Shown here: one piece after another, positions 18,315 to 27,357 of the stretch
Position numbering within the stretch: the stretch's first letter is position 1
How the letters are laid out: every line of letters begins with the position of its first letter
Assembly: GCA_004114245.1 (NCBI GenBank)
Contig: QZWS01000048.1
Span: 1-34,169 of the forward strand
Reading direction: 5' to 3'
From: Zoopage sp. CT-All
Taxonomy: Eukaryota > Zoopagomycota > Zoopagomycetes > Zoopagales > Zoopagaceae
DNA: 34,169 nucleotides
Translations under genes and position numbers: made by a program
Notes under the pieces: generated by a model
Database searches by the model: none
What the model saw: the letters and a program-made list of their open reading frames with translations, nothing else
What the model was told of the DNA's origin: nothing

Positions 18315-18992
18315 TCATCGAGCCCGAACCACGGGAAATTGCAGTGCCACTTGCATCTTAACGCTACCTGGCCATTTCATCTTAATTGAGTACCAACGGA
18401 TGGTATCTTTCGGCACAGCATCCGTCTTACGATATCCGTACTTGAAGGAGGAGCTCTGGGTGGGCGTCTGGGTGTTCTCGTGGGTGTATAATTGCACTAT
18501 AATTGCGGCTTGTTCGTTTGGCTTGCCCTCGGGGCTAGTGGTTTGGACCTTGTCTCGAACTGTAGTATAAAATTGGTCGAATTCAGTAAGAAATTGATCC
18601 CACGGCGAACATTTAAATTGGATACGGGCATCCTTGGTATCGTACAGCTTGAAATTGGTCCATACTTTATCCTTCTCCATGATACACCCAAAGACTTTCA
18701 GTGACTTTGCGAACTCGCGCACTGCTTGCTGTAATTTCCTCTTTGCTTCCTCAGACACTGGAGCAATTTTTTTGAGCTCATGAGGCTGGAGCTTATTATC
18801 CACGTGCAATTCCAGAAACGTCGAGGGCGTCAGGCTGTTCTTTAGCTCAACGAGTTTAATTAACCCCTCGTAAGCGGTGCGGAAGATATCCATCTGAGGA
18901 GGTCCTGCGCTCAATGAAGCGTCGACCGAGGAAGCAACAGCCAGTAGGCCGATGACAGCCGAGAAAAACAGGATGGTTCGTGAGAGCTGCAT
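18315..18992 (-). CDS. Secreted protein family, member 3
   Basis: A single exon of 225 aa on the opposite strand to members 1 and 2. The signal peptide MQLSRTILFFSAVIGLLAVA..VDAS is nearly the same. The mature part is more diverged but colinear: QMDIFRTAYEGLIKLVELK, AVREFAKSLKVFGC, LYDTKDARIQFKCSPW, FDQFYTTVRDKVQ, GYRKTDAVPKDTIRWYSIKM and KMQV. The conserved pair of cysteines (FGC and FKC) is kept. Its leader shares the CTCTGCTCACGC element and CTTACGACATGCAGCTCTC with the others. TVP38 lies divergently upstream. Function unknown. Confidence 0.82.
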   Translation of the reverse strand: MQLSRTILFFSAVIGLLAVASSVDASLSAGPPQMDIFRTAYEGLIKLVELKNSLTPSTFLELHVDNKLQPHELKKIAPVSEEAKRKLQQAVREFAKSLKVFGCIMEKDKVWTNFKLYDTKDARIQFKCSPWDQFLTEFDQFYTTVRDKVQTTSPEGKPNEQAAIIVQLYTHENTQTPTQSSSFKYGYRKTDAVPKDTIRWYSIKMKWPGSVKMQVALQFPVVRAR

Positions 18993-19334
18993 GTCGTAAG
19001 TGTGCGCGGATGGTGCGAGCGTGAGCAGAGGGTGGAGGAGAAAAGACTGCCATATTTTTCAGTATGCCGAGTGGGCCTGACATTGGTAATACAAAACTAA
19101 AGTTACCTCTAGCCTACTCTGAGTGCCAAGTCACCCCCCAAAAAAGACAAGTCCCAAGGCCGCCACCTTCCGTCATCGGGCTCTAGTAGAGTTGTGCGCC
19201 TTGCAGCCAGATTACCCACCCAGCGGCTTATGCTCCCACGCTCCATATGTGGTGTCCAACACACCCAGACAGGCACGCCGCCGCCAAACGGCCCGGGCCT
19301 GCCCAAGACTGCCATACTTTTCACATTCGCCAGC
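18993..19334. promoter_or_regulatory. Divergent promoter region, member 3 / TVP38
   Basis: 342 bp between the two chosen starts. The left ~60 bp is the pyrimidine-rich leader shared by the secreted family. If TVP38 starts at the upstream in-frame ATG 19230, the spacer shrinks to 237 bp. No TATA box was noticed. Confidence 0.4.
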
Positions 19335-20285
19335 ATGCCCACCCCATTAGAGTCAACCAGCACCGCTGTTTCCATTCCCGACGTCGTTCCTATTTATTCC
19401 GAGACAAAGCTCTCAATCTCTTCATCGCTGCGAGGTGAGCTGGCGGCGGAGGCTGCTGCGAAAAATCTTGCTGGTGCCATCGAACCGCCACAGATGCTCG
19501 TCGCCAAGCAGAGATGGCGCCATCGTCTTCCCTCTCTCGTCCCTATTTTTATCTTTGCCGCAGTATATATCATCGCATTTGTGCTGTTCGTGGTCTATCA
19601 TTCTAGTATTCTTCCGGCGCTGGAGAGTTTCGGCCGGTCCATCAAGAATTTTGGCGTCGGCGGCTACTTCATCATCGGCGCAGCCCTTTTTATCAGCTCA
19701 TTCCCGCCTGTTCCCGGATACTCGATGTTTGGAGCTCTCGCCGGGTTGGTGTACGGGTGGCTGGGCGCGGTTCCGGCAATCATTGGCTCCTTGCTCGGTG
19801 CGTTCGTGTGCTTTCTGGTCTTCCGGAAGCTTGCATCGCGATACGCCCAACGCCTCACCACCGCCAACCCAAAGCTATACGCGGTGGTTCAAGCTATCGA
19901 AGCGCGTGGATTCTCGCTACTGTTCCTCATGCGCCTGGCTCCGTATCCGTACACGCTGATGAACGCCCTCTTGGGCGCTTCGCCGCATATACCCGTGTGG
20001 TCATACACGCTCGCGACTGCTCTCACTGCAGCACCCAAGTTGCTTATTGATATTGCCATCGGCGCGAACTTCTCCACCCTAACCGCGTCACTGCTAACAG
20101 ACCCGTCGCCATTGGGCTGGGGCGTGGCTATTGTACTTGGACTTATTGCCGTTGGCGTCTCGGCGTACTTGGGTTGGATCGGGCATACTGCGGTCAAGCG
20201 ATTACAGGCGGACGAGCAGTACCGACAGCAGGTCGAAGATCGCATGGCGGCAGAGATGGTTTCGGAAGAAGTCGAGCTGCCCTAG
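19335..20285 (+). CDS. TVP38: Tvp38/TMEM64-family membrane protein (VTT domain)
   Basis: 316 aa from the ATG at 19335; an in-frame ATG at 19230 would add 35 residues, and I prefer 19335 because the added part is low-complexity. A first membrane helix lies at about residues 69-90 (LVPIFIFAAVYIIAFVLFVV). The VTT/SNARE-associated domain follows (about 105-245): FPPVPGYSMFGALAGLVYGW, GSLLGAFVCFLVFRKLASRY, FSLLFLMRLAPYPYTLMNAL and the AAPKLLIDIAIG segment. A last helix lies near residue 265-285, and the C-terminal tail is charged. In yeast Tvp38 is a late-Golgi protein. VTT proteins as a group are linked to lipid scrambling, but this is not shown for fungal Tvp38. Confidence 0.9.
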   Translation: MPTPLESTSTAVSIPDVVPIYSETKLSISSSLRGELAAEAAAKNLAGAIEPPQMLVAKQRWRHRLPSLVPIFIFAAVYIIAFVLFVVYHSSILPALESFGRSIKNFGVGGYFIIGAALFISSFPPVPGYSMFGALAGLVYGWLGAVPAIIGSLLGAFVCFLVFRKLASRYAQRLTTANPKLYAVVQAIEARGFSLLFLMRLAPYPYTLMNALLGASPHIPVWSYTLATALTAAPKLLIDIAIGANFSTLTASLLTDPSPLGWGVAIVLGLIAVGVSAYLGWIGHTAVKRLQADEQYRQQVEDRMAAEMVSEEVELP

Positions 20286-20712
20286 AGAGTTGTCGGCGCG
20301 AATAGTTTCTGTAATATGTTATTGGGGCGGATCGCGACCATTGTATATAGCGTGAGTCTGTCTATCGCCATGATTAGTTCTTCGGCGAGATTTCGCGGCT
20401 GCCAGTCCCACAATAGGTGTTAAACAGCGAGCCGTGACTATGGCCCCCATGGACGACGTTTGCTTCGGCTGCCTTAACTAACCAGCCCTGCTATTTTTGA
20501 GAGGATTACTGCTCAATCTGTGATCGTTCTCCATACTAGGCAGCATCCGAGGCGAGAATATCAAAGCTGTCATCGAAAGCTTCAAGTTGGATCCAGTCAC
20601 TAAGGAGTCTATCGCGTCAGCTACATGTCATACAGTTGCTCAATCAAATACATAGACAGTGCAGCAAGGTACATGAATCACATATGCAGGGGCAGCAGCT
20701 TGATCGCCCACT
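20286..20712. other. Intergenic with a possible coding fragment
   Basis: 427 bp between the TVP38 stop and the CDC16 stop. A plus-strand frame from 20540 to 20654 reads GSIRGENIKAVIESFKLDPV then TKESIASATC, which looks amphipathic and protein-like and is preceded by ATACTAG, a possible acceptor. An upstream ATG at 20440 opens only 14 codons. I cannot assemble a complete gene here, so I leave it as a question. Confidence 0.3.
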
Positions 20713-23648
20713 TCAGCCCATACTCAGGTCCATATCGTCATCCGATCCAACAAATGGGTTGGGATTCGCCATTTCCGCTTCATCGGAATCCCGTGCTCGC
20801 TTTCTCAAACTTCCGGCTGCACTGGCGTTGAAAAGCATTTGGGGTCGATGTTTCAGGGCCAAGGTGCTGTGGATGGGGAGAGCTGGTGCCTCTGGTATTC
20901 GCCATATTGGGGTTCCGTTTGCAGCGACGTCATTGTTGCCAGACCTCGGCCCTAATTCGCAAATCAACAGCATATTCAAAGCATTTTATCCCCACCTTCT
21001 GCAGGCCAATCATCGGCAACGAGACTGGCGGTTTTGACAAATAGCTCTGCGTCGCAGACTTGGTCTATCTCCTTCATTGCTCGGGTCAATAGACCGGTCG
21101 CCATCGGTGCGACAGACGCATCAGGGTCGCCCTGGAGAGCGTAGTGGTAGTGAAGGATGGCGCTTCGCATGTCGCCGCGAATGTGCTGAAGAAACCCGAT
21201 GGATAAATGAGCACTGCTGATCGTAGTTTTGCGGTCCGCTGGGCAGCAGACCAAGATGTTCTCGAGCTGCCTCTGGGCCTCGTCATAGTCACTGCGTCAA
21301 TGTCAATATGGCAATGCGCGATGAAGGAAATTACCCGTGCAGCCGATGTGCATGAGCCAAGTTCTGCCGAACAGCATCCCAAATTGGTGAATCGCGGCGA
21401 ACTTTGGCTGCAGTCAGTAGCTCCGCTGAGCGCCGAAGCGACACTATCGCTTCTAAAATTCTAGACACCTCGTCAATACTTTTACGAAAAAATGCTACCT
21501 ACCGGCCCTTGCGCAGTGAGAGCACCCCCGAATCGTTATAGATCAGAGGGTCGCTGGAACAGAGTCCTTTGGCAATTGCTAAATGGTTTTCTGCGGTCAA
21601 GTACTGCGCTCGATTCGAGTGCTGCATGGCAAGAAATAGGTGAGGTAGGTGCGATCCAGGGAATATTCGTGATGTGCGAGCAAACGTTTGCATCGCCTGA
21701 TCGTCCAAGCCGTCGCGAGCTAGGGTCAGGCCGAAGCCGACCCATGCTTCGAGCATTCGGTCATCCAGCTCCGTTGAGCGCCTAAATAGATCTAGGCTAG
21801 TCAAGGCGCGACACCAGGCATACATGAAGAATCGACGAGCTTCGGTCATGTTCTCAATGGCATAATAGTAGCACCCGATCGCATAGAACGACAGGGCAGA
21901 CATTGGGTCTTGCTGGACCAGCTGCTGGCCGAGAAGATGCAGCTGATTCCGATCATCTTGCTCAACCAAGCAGGCGAGGTATACTGGGAGACAGTCAGGA
22001 TGGAAGGGGTTCAATTTCATGACTCTAGAAATGTATAGGCAGAGCCGGTATGGCAAGACCCGGTACCTCGATGTGATCTCCTTGGCTTCGCTAAACCGAA
22101 ACTGGAAGAAATATACCCGTGCACGAGCGATGAGCAAGCCAGCATCCGCCGTGAATCCATGCACAGTCTCTAGGCGCTTGCAAGCGTCAAGCTGCTCTGC
22201 AAAATTATCGCTCTGCTCAATGCATTAGCGCTAAATCACGTTGAGGGGAGACACTACGTTGTGGAGTCTGATCGCATATATCGATTTGATCATGTCGCTG
22301 TCGTTGGCGTCACATATTTTATCAAATTTGATGTCGCGACAAAGCGCATGCTGCTCATCTGGTGTGAGCAGGTCCTCGAGAGCATACAATGCCTACACAA
22401 GTCGTATGAGAAATGACAATTCGCATACGCTGCCAACCTCGACGCATTTGGGATCCAGCAATATTGCTTCTTTCAGACAAGATTTTGCACGATCCGTATT
22501 GCCGAGCTCTCGGTAAACAATTCCACGCAAATAGGACATCGATGACTCGAGCTAAGCTGTGATCAGCACAAAATCGTAACACCCAATTTGGCCTCTACCC
22601 TGATTCCGCTCTCGGCATTTTTTACGCGCACACCACCAATAAGACCTAGCGAACAATTGCGATATGCGCATTCGATCGATTTGAACTTACTGCCATCGTC
22701 AGCAAATGGATTTTCCTCCCCAAGGATAGCAAGTGCAGGCTCCCAATTTTTTAATCGAATCTGCCATTAATGCTGAAATTAGTGCGCAGCTTAGTGATTA
22801 AAATTACCTCGCATTGTGCTCCGAGATATCGGCTTGCTACGCTGACATCCAGGAGATTTCGGGTTCTCAGCAGCTGCAGTGCTCGGTTGTACTCGCCATT
22901 GTAAAAGTATACCTGAGCTAGCCAAAACACGTCGTTCGGATCACCTAATGATGAGCCAATCTAGCGCTGAAAAGTGCCAATGGACGAGCTAACCCGTCAA
23001 GGAAACAACCTTCTCGCCCCAAAACGCCGCCGTTCGCTGGAGGTGTTGTTGCAGTGCATCTTGTCGCCACATTCTCATCCGATCAGCAGTCTGCATTTCT
23101 TCAAAGCCCGCAGGAGGCTGCGAGCACTCGTTGGTATGCGCTGTGGACTGACCGAACCCTAGCATTCCAACGATCCCGCTCAAATCATTTTCATCCTCGT
23201 TATGACGGTGTCCATGGACGTGGGTGCGCATGGGCGACATATCATACCCTCCAATAGTGGAGAGCACGGCCATGTTGGGAAAATGCGTAGCGCCGGCGAG
23301 ATGAAGGCTGCCGGACGCGTCGCGTGTGAAATGTACGGGATCGGATGCGGACAAGGGTGTTACGTGCGCCATGATGTGTCCGTTCGGTCCAACAATAGCG
23401 CCCTGCTCATCGCTTATGTTACTCGTTCCAGCAACAAACTGTTCTAAGCGAGGATTGGGCCTGGAATTTCGACTTCCGTGCGAGGGTGTGTCGGCACAGG
23501 GAGTGGCGGGCGGTGGCTCCGCCAGGTCTTTCACACCCCGACGATCAGCAGCACGGCGTGGTGTTGGCTGCAAAGACCCTACTGGAGACGACGGCGTAGT
23601 GGCAATCGGCCGGCGCCGGGCGGCTACTCGTGCAGGTCGTGGAGGCAT
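20713..23648 (-). CDS. CDC16: Anaphase-promoting complex subunit Cdc16/APC6 (Cut9), twelve exons
   Basis: Exons 23648-22994, 22944-22808, 22760-22691, 22645-22599, 22551-22438, 22392-22258, 22212-22067, 22024-21824, 21781-21503, 21460-21335, 21291-20996 and 20951-20713 total 815 codons. After a disordered N-terminus, RMRMWRQDALQQHLQRTAAF opens the TPR superhelix. Later repeats include DPNDVFWLAQVYFYNGEYNR, SYLRGIVYRELGNTDRAKSC, LNPFHPDCLPVYLACLVEQD, ALSFYAIGCYYYAIENMTEA and FPGSHLPHLFLAMQHSNRAQ. The C-terminus is basic then acidic (KRARDSDE..DDDMDLSMG). Cdc16 is a scaffold TPR subunit of the APC/C ubiquitin ligase that triggers anaphase. Introns are 42-49 nt. The exon 7 acceptor is ambiguous by one CAG triplet (22213 or 22216). 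Confidence 0.93.
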
Positions 23649-23726
23649 CTTGTGGCGGGATTTGACCAAGCAGTCAGCGTTGTTGGATCGTCTTGGCTAT
23701 ACGCTATATTGCATTGCATGCGCCGC

Positions 23727-25300
23727 TTAGCTAATAATTTCCACGATGTCATCCTGTCTTCCAATGTAGGGGTCTTTTATCAAGTCCGGGAGATTGTCGT
23801 CGTTGTCGTCCATAAGCCCGGCCTTTGCGTTTGTATCCAGAGCAGGTATGTTCGTTGCGACTGCATCACCGGAGCTTGCTTCCATTGCCACCGACGGCGG
23901 CAGAGCAGAATCAATCGTCTACACACAAGTTGGTCAGCATTCTAGATGTGTATGTAATCGCGAAATACCAGTACTGCGCTGGCCGAAGCCACGGCTGGTT
24001 CCTCGGGCGGGATCATAGACTCGTCCAACTTTAGATCTTTGAACTCGCCACGGCGCGTTAGCGCCCGAGTAACGCGATCAGAATGACTGCGTTCCTCGCG
24101 TTTAAACTTGAGTTTGATATGGCGACGATGAAGCCCAGGAAACAACTGTGTTCGAATGCGTTCAAAATCCGTGCCAAAGAGACCCACGCCCTTGTAGAAT
24201 AGTTCGGTATCAATTTCAGACCAGCGAGCAACCTTAAGCCGACGACTAAATGTGTGGCTGTTGATGCAGCGAGTCTCGTGCGATTCGTCGATCATTGTGC
24301 GCTCGATATCGGCATCTGGGTGCATTGCCTTTTGGCTGATAAAGAGCGAGTCCTCATCGATGACGCGCTCGCCACGCTCATTTGTTCTAATCCTCGGACC
24401 GGCAATGGGTCTTGTGACTATAGGTGCTGGTGGTGGAGGGGCTGGCGATGGCGTTGGTGTTGGTGAGGCAACAACAGGCTGGCGCGACGTGGGCGGCCGA
24501 ATTGCGGATGGCCGAGATTCATCGGACGCGATGGCCGCGGTGGCCGCAGTGGCCGCCGCTTCTGCCTGCAGTCGCTCTGCCTCATCTCTCTTGCGCTTCT
24601 TCTCTCTCTCCTGCCGCTCTACTGTCGCTCGCATCGGCGTTCCAATCTTCAAGTCCTTGCAAAACGTTTTCATCAGTGCCGTGTTCCAGTTCAAGTCCTC
24701 CAGTGTCAGCTGCGGAGGCTTGACCTTTGTCTCCAATGCCTTTTTACTCTTTGCACTTGCTGGAACGTCGCCGTCTACGCTTATTGCCAACTCATCAGAT
24801 TCTGGGAGGACGGCCAAGGTAGGAATATTCTCAGGCAAGGCGAGCGATTGTTGGTCAGGGACGCCTGGGACTTCAAGTTTGTCCATCATCGGGATGCTAT
24901 CTCCCAAAGATGGAGACAGTACGTCTTGGTAATGATCAGCCTGGATGTGCTAATTAATATTACACACCTGTCTCTTCAATATCGTGATGCACTGCCGATG
25001 AGGCCGGAGCGGTCGCCATAGCCATGTCCCTAGCTGCTGGCTCCAAATCGTGCACCGCTGGATGCAACATTATTTTATAACGAGCATTTGAAGAATACCC
25101 ACTTGCGGTGGACATCATGGAGGTCTTGCGAGACCGCACCGATCGCGACACGCCCCCAGCAACGGACGATGCGCCGACAGACGTGCCCCGTGGCTTGACC
25201 GACGGTGCAAACTTCTTGCGGCTCTTATCTGTGTAAACGTGAGCACCCAACGAGCTCGCAGTGCGGACAGACCAATGCGCAACGATGTGCTGGAGGACAT
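23727..25300 (-). CDS. BDP1: TFIIIB subunit Bdp1 (B'')
   Basis: Exons 25300-25273, 25228-25103, 25057-24968, 24924-23969 and 23918-23727 give 463 aa. The N-terminus splices to MSSSTSLRIDKSRKKFAPSV, typical of Bdp1. The core has NTALMKTFCKDLKIGTPM, the ERQEREKKRKRDEAER helix, INSHTFSRR and a SANT/Myb domain at roughly residues 340-400 (VARWSEIDTELFYKGVGLFG; FPGLHRRHIKLKFKREERSH). The acidic C-terminus is MDDNDDNLPDLIKDPYIG. Bdp1 completes TFIIIB with Brf1 and TBP to recruit RNA polymerase III. Intron 2 (25102-25058, 45 nt) is divisible by three and contains no stop, so an ORF reading would include it. The start is 46 bp from the divergent DUF2423 gene. Confidence 0.93.
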
Positions 25301-25346
25301 GGCGCACTCTGACCACGTGGCCTGCTTGTTTTCTTTGCCGTACATC
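25301..25346. promoter_or_regulatory. Bidirectional BDP1 / DUF2423-gene promoter interval
   Basis: The start codons face away from each other with 46 bp between them. Both genes would serve growth (Pol III transcription and ribosome assembly), so shared control is plausible but not shown. No known motif was seen. Confidence 0.4.
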
Positions 25347-25705
25347 ATGTCCAAAGGCCTCCGCTCCAAGACCAAGCGTGCATTCCGCAGCATCAAACGC
25401 AACACGCTGTGGGGAAACGTCGAGAAGGCGAGAACCGAGCGGCTGGCCACGAAGCAAGAGCAGGCCGCGCACGCAGAGCCGGTGCCCGTGAAGGAGGTCG
25501 TGTTGGTGCAGGACGACACTGCCATGGCCGTGGATTCCATGTCCCAGGGTGAGGCTTGAGCTATTTAGGGATTGTACTGATGCGTGTAATAGCGGGTAAG
25601 GATGTGGTCAAGAGTGGCAAGGCCGCGGTCAAGGCAAAGAAACAGACGCGAAAGCAGGCCAAGGCTCTCGCGCACGGTGGTACCCGCCGACGTGGAAGGA
25701 AATAG
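25347..25705 (+). CDS. DUF2423 (UPF0642/YBL028C-like) small nucleolar protein, two exons
   Basis: Exons 25347-25548 and 25593-25705 give 104 aa. The N-terminus MSKGLRSKTKRAFRSIKRNT is the DUF2423 signature (yeast YBL028C begins similarly with a SLRSK motif). A middle acidic and valine-rich stretch follows, and after a 44-nt intron a Lys/Arg-rich tail ending GTRRRGRK. In yeast the homologue is a nucleolar protein linked to large-subunit assembly; the exact role is unknown. The splice restores A-GKDVVKSGKAAVKAKKQ in frame. Without the splice the protein would stop at GEA and lose its basic tail. It is convergent with the kinase gene, 119 bp apart. Confidence 0.9.
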
Positions 25706-25824
25706 CCGCATTGTGCATGTGTTGCTATTGATGCTGTTGTCATCTGCATGTAGGACTATATTCTTGCTAATCAGATATGTGCGTCTCGGGCAGCGCTGCT
25801 GCTTGACTATTGAAGTGCACCTTG

Positions 25825-27045
25825 TCACCACACAAGGAGGGAGGTAGCTGTGGACCAGATGCCCGAATCGTCTTCGATCTCGGGTGGCGGCCGTTGATTC
25901 ACCTTGCCTCGTACGCGTGAAGTCGCCGTCTGCGTCTTGTGGGTGCTGCCCTCCGACCAAAGGACGTCCTCGTCGGCGTCGCTTGGGTAATGAGTTGTCA
26001 TCATCACATCAGGCCCTAATAGCCTAGCCCATTCCAACAGCTGTCTTGAAGCGCAGCGCTTCTTGGGCGCTGTGAATACCATCCGGTCCAGCATGCGGCA
26101 GACCGGCTCTGGAAGGCCAATGAGGTCGCGCAACACGCCAGTCCCATGCTGTTGCACGCTGGCATACGTTGGGTCGTTCAGTGCTGCCGCCTCCCACGGC
26201 TTCATGCCTGTAACGAGGTTGATGAGTATGACGCCCAGCGCCCAGACATCGCATGCGATTGTTGCGATGGGCGAGAGCCGTCGGAAGTCATCGTGCGTCC
26301 ATGCCTGCGGGAAGTGGGACGGCAGTGCGCTTTCCGGCGGCATGTACGGCATCGATCCGCTGCCCTGTGCGCGCTTCTGCTCAAGCATGGTGGCAAGCCC
26401 GAAATCTGCCAACTTTGCGCGGAGTTTCCCCGTGGAGCGTTCTCGGTATAGGAGTACATCTGCAGGAACGCGTCAGTAGGAGCGAGGCAGCAGCAGCGTC
26501 CTACTCTCACACTTGAGGTCCAAATGGCTGACGCCGAGCGAGTGACACCAGGCCACGGCTGCGACAACATCGCAAAAGATACTCCAGCGCTCGGCTGCGG
26601 GCCACTCCTTTTGTCCAGCCGCGCCTACGCAATAGTGGAACAGGTCGCCGTGCGGCATGTACTCCATCACCATCCACCAGGCACTCGTGCTTTCGTCCTG
26701 CCACGCCTCAAGCAGCTCTACAACATGCGCTTTCCCAGCCTTTTCCGAGCACATGCGGTGTATGTATGCCTCGAGCTTGCATAGGATGTTGATGCTGGGA
26801 TCGGTCGCCTTTGGGATGTGCTTGATGGCGACCAGGCGGTTATCGGTGATTGAGTACGCGAGATAGACCTGGCCAAAGCTGCCTTTGCCGAGAAGGCGCT
26901 GGATAAGAAGCGAGTGGTTGGGCGTAAGCACGTGGTGGTGTTTAGGCAGGATGGCGTCGACGGGCGATGTGGTGGCTGGTGTGTCGGTTGTGCCCGACGT
27001 TGTCGCAGTGGCGAATGACGAGGAGCTTGTGGCGCGGTGATGCAT
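25825..27045 (-). CDS. Ser/Thr protein kinase, Ran1/Vhs1/Ksp1-like, with a non-RD catalytic loop
   Basis: Exons 27045-26505 and 26459-25825 give 391 aa. A Ser/Thr-rich N-terminus (~45 aa) precedes the kinase domain: glycine loop GKGSFGQV at 53-60, VAIK with K75, the catalytic loop restored by splicing as SHLDLKCENVLL (D176, N181), and ADFG with D199. PPE replaces APE, and CDVWALGVILINLVTGMKPW follows. The last ~70 residues are a polar tail. The DVWALGVILINL...PW...DPTY pattern matches the fungal Ran1/Vhs1/Ksp1 nutrient and meiosis kinases, but I cannot name an orthologue. The HRD arginine is leucine here, so activation-loop phosphorylation control is probably absent. The domain is otherwise complete, so it is likely active. 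Confidence 0.88.
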
Positions 27046-27357
27046 GGTAATAAACGGGGGTATGTGTGGAGGTATAAACGAAGCGCAGGTGTTAACTAGG
27101 GTTGGATGAACGGGCTATGTGGGAGCAGAGGCGGAGGGGGCAGGGCGGGGAAAGGCAAGTGCGCAACAAAGGCAGCTTCTGAACGTGCATTTGATTCGCC
27201 TTGTTCTCCGCCGCTTTAAACGACGACGCTGGCTCGCCCTCGCCCGCCAGCCTCTCCACCACGCCCGCCGCCTTTACTCTGCCTCGCTACACTTCCCGCG
27301 CTTCAAGACGCCTCTATATCATCCGACTACACACTTCCAGCCTAATCTTTCGCCACC
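27046..27357. promoter_or_regulatory. Shared promoter region of the two kinases
   Basis: 312 bp between divergent start codons. The right half is strongly C/T-rich on the plus strand (27225-27355) and ends CGCCACC-ATG, a good fungal start context. No gene or TATA box was found. Confidence 0.4.

Noticed and set aside
25239-25346. Upstream N-terminal extension of the DUF2423 protein
   Set aside because: The conserved N-terminus begins at the ATG 25347; the extension overlaps BDP1 exon 1 in antisense and has no family match.
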